A model generated the notes under the pieces. That model saw only the letters and a program-made list of their open reading frames with translations. It made no database searches and was not told where the DNA came from. This document shows positions 33,201 through 44,752 of a stretch of 64,000 nucleotides of DNA, in pieces (positions within the stretch are counted from its first letter, which is position 1; each line of letters opens with the position of its first letter). Made by a program: the position numbers and the translations under genes. This DNA comes from Dermatemys mawii (taxonomy: Eukaryota > Chordata > Testudines > Dermatemydidae), in NCBI GenBank assembly GCA_007922305.1, contig ML677335.1:35203545-35267544 (forward strand). Direction: 5' to 3'.

Positions 33201-35727
33201 TGGACAGATGCAGGTCTGAGACAGTGAGGAGTGATAAAAGGAGGATAGCTGAAAGAATCCAAACAAAGTACATGAAATGGACAGGAATCTGACATTTGTA
33301 AACAATGGCATGCATGGTCAGGTTAACAGTGTAAAAACATCTGGCTAGATTCTGATCTCACTCAAATCATTGTAAAAATGAAATATTGTTTTTAGACCAT
33401 TTCTGCTTCAACATGTTAAAAACTATATAGCTGGTTGAAAAATAGAATAAATTTTCCTACCCACAAATGTAAAATTGAGATGTTTTGACCAGCTCCACTT
33501 GGAAAAGTAAATACTTTATTTTCTACTGAGAGCTAGTAAATCTTATAAATCAAGGTAGAATAAAGAAACACCACAGGAAGTTACTAGCTGTACTTTATAA
33601 GTGCCTTTGGTCTGGACATGCTTCATATCTCTGACAGTGAATACCTGTGCATATATTTTCACTTCTGATGAAGTGGACATGGCTGCCGGGAAATTTTTCT
33701 GGAACCCTGGGCTCCCTCTTGTTAAACACACATTCAATGGTTTGCTGTACAGTACATTTGCCACTTGGAAACTGCATATGCTGTACTCCGATATACTACA
33801 GTTGCTCTGCTACATAGAAGCAGGCAGATGTTTTTCCCTCTGTTATATTTTCAGTTCTCAACTGGTTTCTAAAAGCAGATGTGTCAATATGTGACAATCA
33901 TCCTTCCCTCCTCCAATTATGTCTTCCTAATACAAATGGCATATTAAATTTCTGCTCTCTTTTAATTTAACACAGGGTATTTCACATGAATGAACTTAGA
34001 TTCATTTTCAGCCATCTTAGAAATGGTTGACATAGAAGTGTGCCTAGCACTGCTTGTATTTCACATCTCCTACTCTCACAATTGACTATTTTGCAAATAC
34101 TGAGGCAGAGTTTCTTCTGCTCCCTTCACATCCCTTGAGTGGCACAAAGGGTAGAGACTGGCTTCAAGTCTCCTGTTTGCTCTCCAACACTCCCCAGATG
34201 GCAGATTGTCCCTTGAGCACTATTGCCAGATGGCACAGATTAGAGCAGTTCCCAGGTTGTTCCCATCTGTGATCAGAGGCAGGGCTTGGGAGGGCATAGA
34301 TGACCCCATGATCACATTTTCTGCTTCTGTCAAGGTAGAATTAACTTTTCCCAAACCTCTATCCTGTAGCCTTTATTTCCTTTAGTAAACAACCCTGAGT
34401 GTGACCAAGATTTTTTACCACATGACTATTCAGTCACCTATAACTTATTTATTTCCTCATGGATAGGTGTCCACAATGTGTAAAAAAAAATGGGGTCCTA
34501 ATTGGCCCATTTGTTGATTGCAGTATTGACAAGATCAAACACCGAATGTTGATGGAGACTAAACTATCATTTCATTCCTAACCATTGCCTCTGCATGGAA
34601 GGATTAAGGTATATTCTTCATGGGACGGTGTGAGGGAACCTTGCAACGCCACTGCTAATGTCATATCTGCTTTTTGGATAAAGAGAACTATCAGTCCAAT
34701 GTCTCAACACTGAGTGCCTTAAAAAAAAAACAAAAAAAACCCCACAACCCAGTGATATTCTTCCCTGTGGCTGGGATTTTCACTGAAGCCTTAGGGAGCT
34801 GTGCAACTGACTCCCACTGAATTAAAAGCCAGACATCTAAAACCCTTAGTCTCCTTTGAAAAAACCCTATCCTGATTGCATACACTCTCTCAGTTCCCCT
34901 TTCTAGGGCACTGCTACAACACTGTATTTGGTAATAGTGCCACAACTGCTAGTCCTCATGTGTACCATATCCAAATGGCAGATTAAGTAGTCAATAGACC
35001 ACTAATACATGTTCCCCCCAATGCTGACATAATAAAGAAGGAAATTCCTCATAAAGTACATACATATTATTGCAGTGCTTCACAGCTCTCTGCTAGTCAT
35101 CTTCATAAAATTATTAGATTCCAGAAAACATTACAAAAATTGTAAACTTATTATATATGGACTATTCATTACAAAACACTATTGTGCAGAACATTGTCCT
35201 GGATTTTACCACTTTTTAAAAATAAAAAGATTAGAGAAATACATGTTACAACCAACACAGAATTAATAAGAGGTCTAAAAAATGGGAACACAGTTGTATA
35301 AAGGAAAGCACTGAAAAAGCATTAAGCTTATATTTTCAACCTTAAACCCAAGTCCTGTCACAGTGACATGCAGCAATTGTGATTTGTTAGGTGTCAATTT
35401 AGAAAAGGGTTGATTTTATTTATTTTTAGATCATTGGTTTAGAACTGCATGGCATAAAATGTACAAAATAATTTGCATTGTTTTAAAAACAAAGTTCAGG
35501 TTGACTGCATAGCATCTAGAAATGAAATCACACAGTTCAAAGCAGGCACTGGTATTACTACTGATTTGTTGGATAGAAACTGTAAATCTATTTTGGGAAA
35601 AGATATGAAAGTCAAAAAAGAGGTGGTAGGATTTTCTGTCAGTTGTTTGTGGTAAGTAAACACAAGAAGTATGACTAGATATGAGCTAGAATTAAAGTGT
35701 CTAAATCCCCAGGTGTTTATAATACAA
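30209..35727. other. No gene seen
   Basis: Mostly unrecognised. A short ACAGTTACTTCAATGGGGAC piece lies near 32340 (small palindromic family). A GCTGGTTGAAAAATAG ... GACCAGCTCC piece lies at 33431-33497 (the degenerate repeat also seen at 13900). An A-run lies near 34720. Open frames are short and without domains. Confidence 0.45.
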
Positions 35728-35822
35728 GCCCCAGTTTTACAAATACTTATGCACATGCTTCATTTGAATAGTTTCCCTGAAATCAAGAGAAATTTTCACA
35801 TGCTTAACTTTATGCATGTTAA
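35728..35822. repeat. Small palindromic repeat, CTTAAGCACATGCTTAA type
   Basis: AAGCCCCAGTTTTACAAATA, CTTATGCACATGCTTC, TTTCCCTGAAATCAAGAG, TTCACATGCTTAACTTTATG. Related fragments lie at 40380-40460 and 42015-42085. Confidence 0.5.
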
Positions 35823-37251
35823 CAAGCTTTGCAGAACTGAGGTCTATGTGAAGTTTCATATGGGAACCAAAAGAACCAAATACACTTTAAGGGAGGAGGG
35901 AATATTGAGAATTTTCAATTTGACACTCGCAGTTATAATGCTTTAGGTACCTACAGCCATAAATTAATTTTTAAAAAATTTCCAAATTTAGTACATTAAA
36001 ATTATTGACTAACTCTCATCCACACAGAAAGTATTATTATCCCTATTTGGGGGAAGGAGAACTTCCAATAGTTTACCCATAAAAAATGTTACTGACCCTG
36101 AAACCAGGTCAGCAAGTGACTTATTTGTGATGGTTCGAACAAAAAAGGTGGTTTTGTCCCCCTCCCCTCCCGCATACCCTAATTTTTTTTAAAAAAATTA
36201 AGACTCAGCTAGTGTCTTACACTATATCCTTATTCATTCATAAACAGAAAATAGCTTTTCACACCATAATGTCTGTCAAAATCTGTCAAAAATAAGGTAA
36301 TCTAGAACTTGTCATAGCTGCTTGTCATGTATTAATGGGAAAAGAGTCCTATGATGTCAATTTTTGTTCCATGGTAACCGCTAGACAAGGAGGGTAGCGA
36401 TTTACCAAGATCTCTTCAGTAGCTTTTTCTTTCATCATTCAGGTAGGAAATTCTATTAATCTCTGTGCCAAGTGATATCTTTCTTATAATTAGTGAGATG
36501 GCTAGCTTTTATTACTCCAGATATTTTAGGTAGCTCATTTGATTGCAACTGATTCAAAGTTGCATCTTTGGTTACTATAGAATTTCTTGGACAATAAACA
36601 ATAAGTTATACGTTTGTCCAATTAAGAGGTTGATTTCTTCAGAACTGACAGGGAGCACAATACATCCAAAATAGAGAGTTTGCAATTTCTTCAGCCTGCA
36701 CTTTGTACATGCTAAATTTACCATGTTACTTCAGATTTAGTCTTTAAATGATAATTTCTGTGCACTGATTAGCTGAGAGCACATAACACTGATCAGAATC
36801 CCTAATGTCTTAGACATGCAAATGTATACTTATGGATCAATGCAGTATGATACAAACTTGATTTGTGTAGTGCCTATCATGCAAATGCTTTGGAGAGGAG
36901 CACAAATGCAATCAAACTTCACAGCCTATCTTGGGGGAAGGGAAATCTACCTGAACCAAATGTGTATTCAATCTATCCTTACATATCTTGCCTATCAGTG
37001 CTACCTCTCAATGCCTTTGATATGTGGAAAGACAATAGACAGGTCAAAAATTGAGAAGAACAAAGTAATTTAAAGCTCTTGGTTATGCCAGTTTTCATAT
37101 CCATCTTGGAAAAAATATTTCCAGAAGAGATTTAGCCACTCTTGCTCAAATTGAGTAGTATCTTGCTATCTGATGACACTGAATGAAATCAGAGGTGCTC
37201 CTGTACAGTAAGATGATACTTAATGTAAGGAAGGCAAAAAAATGCCTCTCT
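35823..37251. other. No gene seen
   Basis: AT-rich. AAGTATTATTATCCC near 36029 resembles the 3' tail of MIR/L2-like repeats on -. Nothing else is supported. Confidence 0.4.
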
Positions 37252-37267
37252 CAGGGTATGTCTACAC

Positions 37268-37475
37268 CAGGCCTGCACAACATGCGGCGCGAAGGCCACA
37301 TGCAGCCCGCACAGACTCACTGTGTGGCCCGTGGGGGGTGAGTAGAGGTGGGGCAAGCCAAGCAGTGGGGTTGGAGGAAGTGGATAGGGGCGGGGCGAGG
37401 GCGGGGCTTTTCGGCCCGCAGCCGGGTTTTTTGCAGTAATATGGCCCTCGCTGCTTTCTGAGTTGTGCAGTCCTG
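37268..37475. mobile_element. 208-bp hAT MITE with perfect 8-bp target duplication
   Basis: Left end CAGGCCTGCACAAC and right end GTTGTGCAGTCCTG match at 13 of 14 positions when inverted. GTCTACAC flanks both sides exactly (37260-37267 and 37476-37483). The interior is GC-rich (GTGGCCCGTGGGGGG, GGGGCGGGGCGAGGGCGGGG). It landed inside an older MITE whose GGGTATGTCTACAC start and AGCTAGTCTTGGAGC-type interior continue at about 37476-37600. Confidence 0.95.
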
Positions 37476-37965
37476 GTCTACACACTATTTTAAACCTGCC
37501 GCAGCTAGTCTTGGAGCAGGAGCATCTACACAACCTTTTTTAGCACCTTAGCACAAGCCCGAAGTCTGTAGGCCCAGGCTCAGACTAAATGCCTCAGGTT
37601 TTAAAACAGTTTAAACATGCTCTATCTCCTTTGATTTGAAGGGATTATTTGGAGTAGGGAATCATTTCCTCTTACAAGTATACTATTCCTATGAGGACGG
37701 GATCCTGATTCTTTGTCAGTGGCCTCTAAGCACTACCAGAAATAAATATTATAATGAAACTACTAAGAACATCTTATGTATTAAAGACCTAGTTCAAAAA
37801 GCATCTAATTTTTATAACTATCCCATTCCTATAGGGAAGCCACAGAGCCGTTAGGTAATGTGAAACTCTAGAGCCAGATTCTGACCGTATTACTCACACT
37901 ATGTAGTACCATACTCAATATGTAGTTGCAGTGATTTCAGTAGGGCTGCATAGTAAGGCAATACA

Positions 37966-38153
37966 CAGTCAGACCCCGGAATACCGCGCCCCACAATAGC
38001 ACAAATCCATTCATAGCGTGGGGGCGACTGGCTCCCCATGTCAGTGGCGAGTGCTGCTTTGATGCAGCAGAACCCCACAATACCGCGACCCTGCGTTTAT
38101 CACGATCGATTTTTTTTGGATCCCTATCATTGCGGTATTGCAGGGTCCGACTG
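37966..38153. mobile_element. 188-bp Tigger/mariner-like MITE
   Basis: The first and last 22 bp are inverted repeats matching at 19 of 22 positions (CAGTCAGACCCCGG... against the right end read on - as CAGTCGGACCCTGC...). A TA dinucleotide follows at 38154-38155. The left-side TA is 2 bp off (37962-37963), which suggests a small change at that end. The interior has ACAATACCGCGACCCTGCG and a T-run. Confidence 0.75.
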
Positions 38154-38155
38154 TA

Positions 38156-38559
38156 GTAGAACCTCAGAGTTACTAACACTAGAATTACAACTGACTGGTC
38201 AATAACACACTTCATTTGGAACCACAAGTATGCAATCAGGCAAAAGCAGTAACCAAAAATGCAATATACAGTACAGTACTGTGTTAAAAAAATAAAGTGA
38301 AAAATACTCAAAAAAATAAAGAGAAAGTTTAAAAAAAGTTTTGATCAGGTAAGGATGGTGTTTCTGTGCTTGTATAATTTAAATTAAAATGATTAAAAGC
38401 AGCATTTTTCTTCTGCTTAGTAAAGTTTCAAAGCTATAGTAAATCAACGTTCCACCATAAACTATTGAAGGAACTACCATTATGTTTTGTTCAGAGTTAT
38501 GGACATTTCAGAGTTATAAGTAACCTCCGTTCTGGAGGTCTTCCTAACTGAGGTTCTAC
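38156..38559. mobile_element. 404-bp Tigger-like MITE abutting the previous one
   Basis: Perfect 12-bp terminal inverted repeats GTAGAACCTCAG / CTGAGGTTCTAC, flanked by TA at 38154-38155 and 38560-38561. Inner sub-repeats AGAGTTACTAAC and CAGAGTTATGGAC also mirror. The interior is AT-rich with AAAAAAATAAAG runs. The left TA is shared with the preceding element. Confidence 0.85.
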
Positions 38560-38846
38560 TATACTCAATGCAGGAATGAGAGAACCAAGCTCTTAGCTGT
38601 TTTAGCTTAAAAAGTTACACCCTCCCCCCGCACCCATCACCAATTCACAGTTAATGATATTTTCAAGCACATAATGAAAATTGCCTTTTGTTTCCTGAAT
38701 TTTATTAACAGTCTAGCAATCACTTGAGGACTAAGACAAACATACATAGCTTAATGCAGAATGAAGAGCATTTCAACCTCAATAACTTTGCTACAGAAAC
38801 TCTTGTTACAAACATCTGAGATACAGCATGTTCATTAAGGACAAAA

Positions 38847-38910
38847 GGGCCTGATTCAAACCCCATTGAAGTCAGTGGGAATTTTTACATTGGCTTCAGT
38901 GGCCTTAGGA
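38847..38910. repeat. Small palindromic repeat, CCATTGAAGTCAATGG family
   Basis: GGGCCTGATTCAAACCC, CATTGAAGTCAGTGGG, AATTTTTACATTGGC, TTCAGTGGCC. It contains two CATTGAAG-like centres. Confidence 0.65.
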
Positions 38911-39609
38911 TCATATCATAAATCCCATCAATGTTTTATACATCCAGGCTGTGTGTGTGTGTGTGGTGCAGAATCTTTCCCAATGGATGCAAAGCACCAG
39001 CAGAGTCTGCAGAACATCCCCTCCTTGGGGGATTTTGGAAAGTCACAGACCAGCACTTAGTTAGGGACCCAGTGACTATGCCATGGTCCTTTACTGGGCT
39101 TACTTCCACCCAGGACTCCCCTGCATGTTGCTGTGCAGAGAGCTTCTGTAGGTCAGTACCCAACAATACATAAGGTTGAAGAAGCAAACTATGCAGAGAG
39201 TTTGTGGTCTGCTCTTTGTGCAGGGGACTGTGGCAGTGTACAACTTCTGTGCTCATAGCTAGGACAAAATGACAGGCTATAGACATAATACAAATAGAAA
39301 AACAACCACTCCATACCCCCCAAAGACCTAGGAGAAGCCCATTACTGCAGAACCCTACTCATCACTTACATTTGGTGAGAAGCACAGAACATTTATCAAA
39401 CAGCTGGAAGCAAATAAAGTTACAGTTCAAGCAACATAAGTCCATTATAGATGAAAATGCAAACCAGTTTCAGTATTTATCTTGCCAGAGACAAAGAAGT
39501 GAATAAAATGGCATTGCTACAGTAATCAGAGATCACGCTCTTGCTAGAGCCGAGAAATAAATAAAAGCAGTCATCCATTCAAACAAGTCAACAATTAAAA
39601 AGGTATTCC
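38911..39609. other. No gene seen
   Basis: A (GT)8-like microsatellite lies at 38950-38966; otherwise unrecognised. Confidence 0.45.
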
Positions 39610-40209
39610 AGGAGTGTCACTCACCAGAGGTGTCACCTCCTCTTAGCTGTCCCAGGGATTAGTTCTTGCCAGGCATTACACCCTCCTCCAGCTGTATCTT
39701 CACCCATCCTGTCATACCCTGCAGCTTCTCTTGCTCCAGGAACTGCAGCCTCTTTTTCATAATCCAGCCTTCTGGCCAAGTAAGCATGCATTTCCCCTGC
39801 CAGGGGTAGTGTAACAAAGTCTTCCCAGGACAAACTGTCCCAGCCAGGCCAGTATCCTCTGTGTGGCCCATTTTCTACCTTGGGTTCCAGCTCAGGGGCC
39901 TTCTAATCAGCAGCCAAGGCTTGTACTTTCTTCCCTTGCTGCTTCCCCTGAACTACTTTCCTGGCTCTCCCCATTCTCTCGGGTTTACCAGTCTCATCCC
40001 TCCCAAGGGAACTTCAGATAACTGCATTTATAACCTCCAAACACTCCTCTCTCTTCCCAGGGAGTGACTACAGCCTTTCCAGCAGCCCCTTCTTTGTAAT
40101 TAGCTGCCTCCAATCTAAAGCTCCCCTATTTGCAGCCTAATGAGCTGATTAGGGCCACTTGGCTTAATTCAGCTCTTATAAGGATAGCGTGGGGAGCACA
40201 CCCCACTAC
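39610..40209 (+). mobile_element. LTR-like repeat ending in ...CCCCACTACA
   Basis: The right portion reads CAGCCTAATGAGCTGATTAG, GGCCACTTGGCTTAATTCAG, CTCTTATAAGG, GTGGGGAGCACACCCCACTA, ending CA. I recall this ending from reptile LTR-like repeats. The CT-rich interior (GCTTCCCCTGAACTAC, TCTCCCCATTCTCTCGGG) is similar in style to the solo LTR at 23349. A matching TG start and a target duplication were not found, so the left boundary is a guess. Confidence 0.35.
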
Positions 40210-40379
40210 AAGGAATTCAGGCCAAATGCTGCAGTTCATTAGTATCCCTCTGCTTTTTGCTGAATTGAATAGCCTTTCATGCATATTGTTTATAACCATA
40301 TACTCACGTATTTGGACTATGGCCTGGAGCTTCATTTGTAATTCCTTGATGAAACTATTATTGCAGCTTCATGATTAGG

Positions 40380-40460
40380 GCCCAGACTCAGCAAGGTAAT
40401 TAAGCACATGCCTAGTTTAAGCAGGTAAGGTAATTCCATTCTTATCAAAGCACTTAGAGC
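40380..40460. repeat. Small palindromic repeat, AAGCACATGC type
   Basis: GGGCCCAGACTCAGCAAGG, TAATTAAGCACATGCC, AAGCACTTAGAGC. It has the same phrase order as 35728. Confidence 0.45.
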
Positions 40461-40914
40461 TCGATTCACAATGGAACTTTGACATGGTAACACTGAGCAT
40501 CACCCCTAACTTTTAGGCACTTAGAAGAATCACAAAATCAAGTTAAGCACCAAAGCTCCCAATACAATAAATGGGGAGAAGGTTCTTTATATACTGGAAT
40601 TCATAAAAGCCAGCACTCTAGGCAGCTCCTCACCTCACCTAGTCCACGGGAGGTATCAAAGAGGGAGAGGGTATATGGTAAGCCCTACCCTTCTTGGAGT
40701 TCAGAACCCAAGGTTAGCTTGGAGGATGTCTTCCCTCTGAATGGGATTCTCATCTGTGAACCTTTCCTCAGTGCTGGATGTCTACACCATCTTTGCAAAA
40801 CTCTGCGGCTGGGAAGAGGAGGACCTCTCTAATGCCTTCTAGCCCAGCGGGTCATCTATTCAGATGGGATGTGAGACACACCAGAATCAAGGCTCCACTC
40901 CATCTGAGGGTGGA

Positions 40915-41350
40915 ACAAGGGATTTAAATAAGGAACTGTTACCTCTCAGATGAGTGCTCTAACCACTGGGCCATAGGACAGTCTGATGTGGGGGCTCCTT
41001 CAGTATCCACTGTTAAAGCTGTTCCACTGCAGATAAATAATTTTAAAAAGCCATTGGAGATGGGAACTGGATCCTGCATCTCCAACCTCCCAGGTAAGTG
41101 CTCTACCCATCACATTACAGAGTCACTGGTGTGTGTTCTCTTTCATTATTTATCCATAGTGGAACAGTTTCAACAGGAAAGGTCAAGGGAGCCCCACATC
41201 AGAATATGCTATAGCCTAGTGATTAGAGTACTCACCTCAGAGATGGCGTATCTCTGTGGAAATGCCTATTCCCCCGTAGGCAGAACAGGGGATTTGAACT
41301 GGAGTCTCCCATGCCCCAGATGAGTACGCTAAACACTGTGCTGAACGTTA
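40915..41350. repeat. Cluster of four tRNA-like heads in both orientations
   Basis: On - there are three heads: at 40923-40980 (AGTGGTTAGAGCACTCATC with a TTTAAATCCC B-box-like end), at 41060-41120 (GATGGGTAGAGCACTTACC with GGATCCAGTT), and at 41288-41345 (GTGTTTAGCGTACTCATC with AGTTCAAATCCC). On + there is one at about 41213-41245 (GCCTAGTGATTAGAGTACTC). Each resembles the A-box/B-box region of a tRNA-derived SINE or tRNA-like repeat. None folds into an obvious intact tRNA by eye, so I do not call tRNA genes. Confidence 0.45.
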
Positions 41351-42699
41351 TGAGGAACAATGTAGTTGTCCTCCTCATTCTCCCCTACACCTGACTGGTT
41401 TGTGGGAGGGGCTTAATCTGGAAGGCACACTCTGAGCACATTTATCAGAGTAGGACTTGAAGCCAAGTTAGATGGAGGAACACGTATCTTCTCTGGCTCA
41501 TGGATTGCTCTGGGGCTTAGGTGTCTGGATGCCTAGATGGAGGCTGCAGTATCCATGCACATAGGTAAAAACACAGATGTTAAGGGATCTTTACTGAAAA
41601 TATTTAGGTGTAAGTGAATCTGAGCACTTACAGTGTTCAACACAAGATGGGCAGGGGTTTTGTGAATCCTAGTGGAGGCCTGTTTCTGGGATCTAGGCAT
41701 CTAAAGGTGGCAGTTAGACAGTTATTTCCTTTTGTGAATCTTGTCCATGACATACGCTCTGATTCAGCAAAACATTTAGGTCCCCATTTAACAAATCAGT
41801 ACCATGGCCAGTACCATATCCCACTTTGTGAGGTTTGTGCCAGTCAGAGGCCTAGGAAGAGGGGCACACAGGGCCTCTGCCTTCTCCTAGTGTGGAGTCA
41901 GCACCATGGGTATTGGGAGGCAGTAACCTGAGATGTACATGATGGGGGCAGGCAGATATCCTATTTTTTGTACCTTAGCCATGGCAACCCTATACCCAAG
42001 TAATCTGGTGAAGAAGTATGGGCTTACTCATATGCTTAAAGAAAGACAGATGCTTGCTTACTTACTTACTTAGCTGAACGGGGCCCAGATGGATAAAGTA
42101 CTCTGTAAATAAGTGGGACTAATTCACTGCTGGTGCACCACTTTGTGGCTAGGCATCACATAGCAGGTGCTCCAGCCCTTTAGCAGTCTGTCTCTTCTCA
42201 TGATTTAGTCCCCCAGCCAGGTCACTTTCATTCCCATTCCTTTCATGGCAAGACACCCATAGTAAATAGCACGGTATCCTAATATCAAGTATCCAGCCCC
42301 TGACTCTGTCCAGTGGATTCTCCTCCCTTTTCCACAGTCAATAGTCTTACCTCTCCCCCACTCAGCCCAAACCAGGCAGTTTTACCTCCCTCTTCTCAGG
42401 CTTCCAATCCAGGAACCTGTAGAAAAAAAGCAAGGATCCACCTACTCAGAACCTGTTCTGCCTCCCTAGAACACTTGCTAGCCTGGCCTGTCTCTAGAAC
42501 ATTCTCCAAGTCACTTCCTTGGCTCCCTGCTCCTCAGAATCATCACCTGCTACCCAGCTGTGCATAATTCTTTCTTGTTGTCTGTAAGAGCCCTGCCTCC
42601 CCAAGCTCTCTCCATGGATGTGCAGCTCCTACTGAGTTGTTGAGCCTCATGGCTTCCTCCCTGGAGTCCCTTCCCCTAGTCTACCCCAGATTATCTGTC
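41351..42699. other. No gene seen; repeat fragments
   Basis: 41750-41790 (CTGATTCAGCAAAACATTTA) and 42015-42085 (ATGCTTAAAG, a short CTTA repeat, GGGGCCCAGATGG) belong to the small palindromic group. 42160-42700 is CT-rich and LTR-like in composition but without defensible ends. Confidence 0.4.
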
Positions 42700-44683
42700 T
42701 GTGGTATTCTCTTAGGTCCCTTTCAGGCATATATATATACAAATCTGAGAACATGGAAAAATCTCCACAAAACACATTTTGACTGCTCATAGTTTCCTTT
42801 GCTTTTTTTCTTCAAAATCTGAAAACCTTCCAAAGGGCTGGCCACAATATGGCCTCATGTTGGTTCTGTTGCACATGGGCTCTGCACCATGTTGTCTCCC
42901 CTGAGAGATTTTTTTGGGGGAAAGTTTGGGTAGCAGACTTAATAATACAGAACCTCAGTAAAACAAGAATGTTTAATTTGAGGAGCGCCAGGTGTAGAAT
43001 ACAAGTACAGGAAATATTGAGCAGTCTTTACCAAACCTTGTTGAGTTTCTCTGCCTCAAAAATGTGGTGTCTGAAAAGGATCATGTGCAAAAGCCCTGCT
43101 GCTACAAAAATGGGCCTTGCATTAGTGAAAGCTGCTTCTGTACTACTATTCTTCCCATCATCGGGGATCTGCACATAGAGACGTTCAAGGTCAGGAGACA
43201 GAACTCCAGCATCATCTTTCATGGGATCCTCAAAAAAAAAATGCAGTTTCCAATCATATTAACTTTTCTACCAAGCTCCCCCCATGTAGAGAAACTAAGC
43301 AACTCTCGTGTTTTATCATTTCAGTAGTTCTATGGGTCTTTTTGTCCTTTCTGGAAATCAGTGGAGTAATGTGTTAATGTTGGAGGAATTTGAAGACATA
43401 AAATGCAAAAAAAATAAATATTGTTTCATATTTCCCCAATCGCTTTAGATCCAACCCTGCAATCAGATTCATATGGGCAGGTCATTCATAGGGGGATTCC
43501 ACACACACATAAGGTCTAACCCCACAAACCAGGGTACAGAGTCCGGGCATAGGCCTCTACTCTACTACTATCTCCTATCATTTTACCTGGTGATGTACTA
43601 CCAATGTGGTAATGGATTAATAGCAATTATTTGTACTATGGTAGCACCCACAACGTACTAGACACTTGACAACCACAGGAATATATTCCCACAACAGTAC
43701 AATGATGTTTTAATTTTCATTTGCTTGGTCATACTTTACAAGTGTATACACATTAATAATTAATCAAATTGCATTTTTCCTTATTTTATCTAAAACATAC
43801 TAAAGTTTGTCAGAAAATACATATAAACAAAGTTCTATACTTCCAAATGTTTTTAGAGATGTCTGCTACATCATTTATTAAGTATTTTAAATGTTTTATA
43901 CTTCTGAGTGGTTGAATGGTTCACAGCATGTGTGTGTGTATCTGAGGGCGATGTAACAAGAGATAAATGCCATTTCCACTTATATTAATACATACAGAAA
44001 AGGATTCTATAGACAGAAGGGTCCACTAGCACTTCTCTCCAGAAACTGCAGGAAATCAACTGTTTGGAATACATTCATTTGACCCTAACTGATGGTCCAT
44101 GCTCAGTTCTTCAGAAACAAGGAAAAACACCCCAAAACCATTTCCATGAAAAAAGTTGTGTGATCATATCACCTTCATTGTCAGAAAACTTCACAAGCTC
44201 TTTGGCTACATGAGGATCAAGTTAAAATCTGTCATTTTGGGGGCCAGAGTCTGATTCCCATTATATCTGAGTAAATCTTGAGTAATTTTATCCGTTTCAG
44301 AATCTGGCCTGTTTTTATTAAAAAAAATTCTCCATGTAATTGTTTATGCTTATCTCATGGATCTTACCACATATATATAAATTCCTCTTCTTAAAGGAGA
44401 ACTATCTTGTTTATCAGATCCTACACTCAGAGGCCACTTTGCAGCCCCATCTCCATCTCTAACTTCCTGTCTGTGATATGCCCATCACCACTGTACTGAG
44501 TATTTCTTGGAATGTATTAAATCTCAGGGATAGGGTCAATTCATGAAGATTTATTAAGACTCTGATTTAAATTGTTCATTCTGTATAAAAGTACATTTTT
44601 TTATTTGTAAATTTATATTTGAAAAGCATATCATGTGCTTCACTTCTGGAAGGGAATATGAAAATGAATTGAATATATAACCA

Positions 44684-44752
44684 GGGCCAGATTCTCAGCT
44701 GGTATTATTTGATGTAGCTCCATTGAAGTTATTGCCAGCTGAAGATCTGACC
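44684..44752. repeat. Small palindromic repeat, CCATTGAAGTCAATGG family (near complete)
   Basis: GGGCCAGATTCTCAGCTGG, TATTATTTGATGTAGC, TCCATTGAAGTTATTG, CCAGCTGAAGATCTGACC. Both arms are present: TTCTCAGCTGG pairs with CCAGCTGAAGA. Confidence 0.75.

Noticed and set aside
40915..41350. Functional tRNA genes
   Set aside because: A- and B-box-like strings are present, but no intact cloverleaf or anticodon arm could be drawn by eye. tRNA-derived repeat is more likely.
42056..42085. A CRISPR-like or regular repeat array (CTTA units)
   Set aside because: It is a short simple repeat of four to five CTTA units with no spacers.
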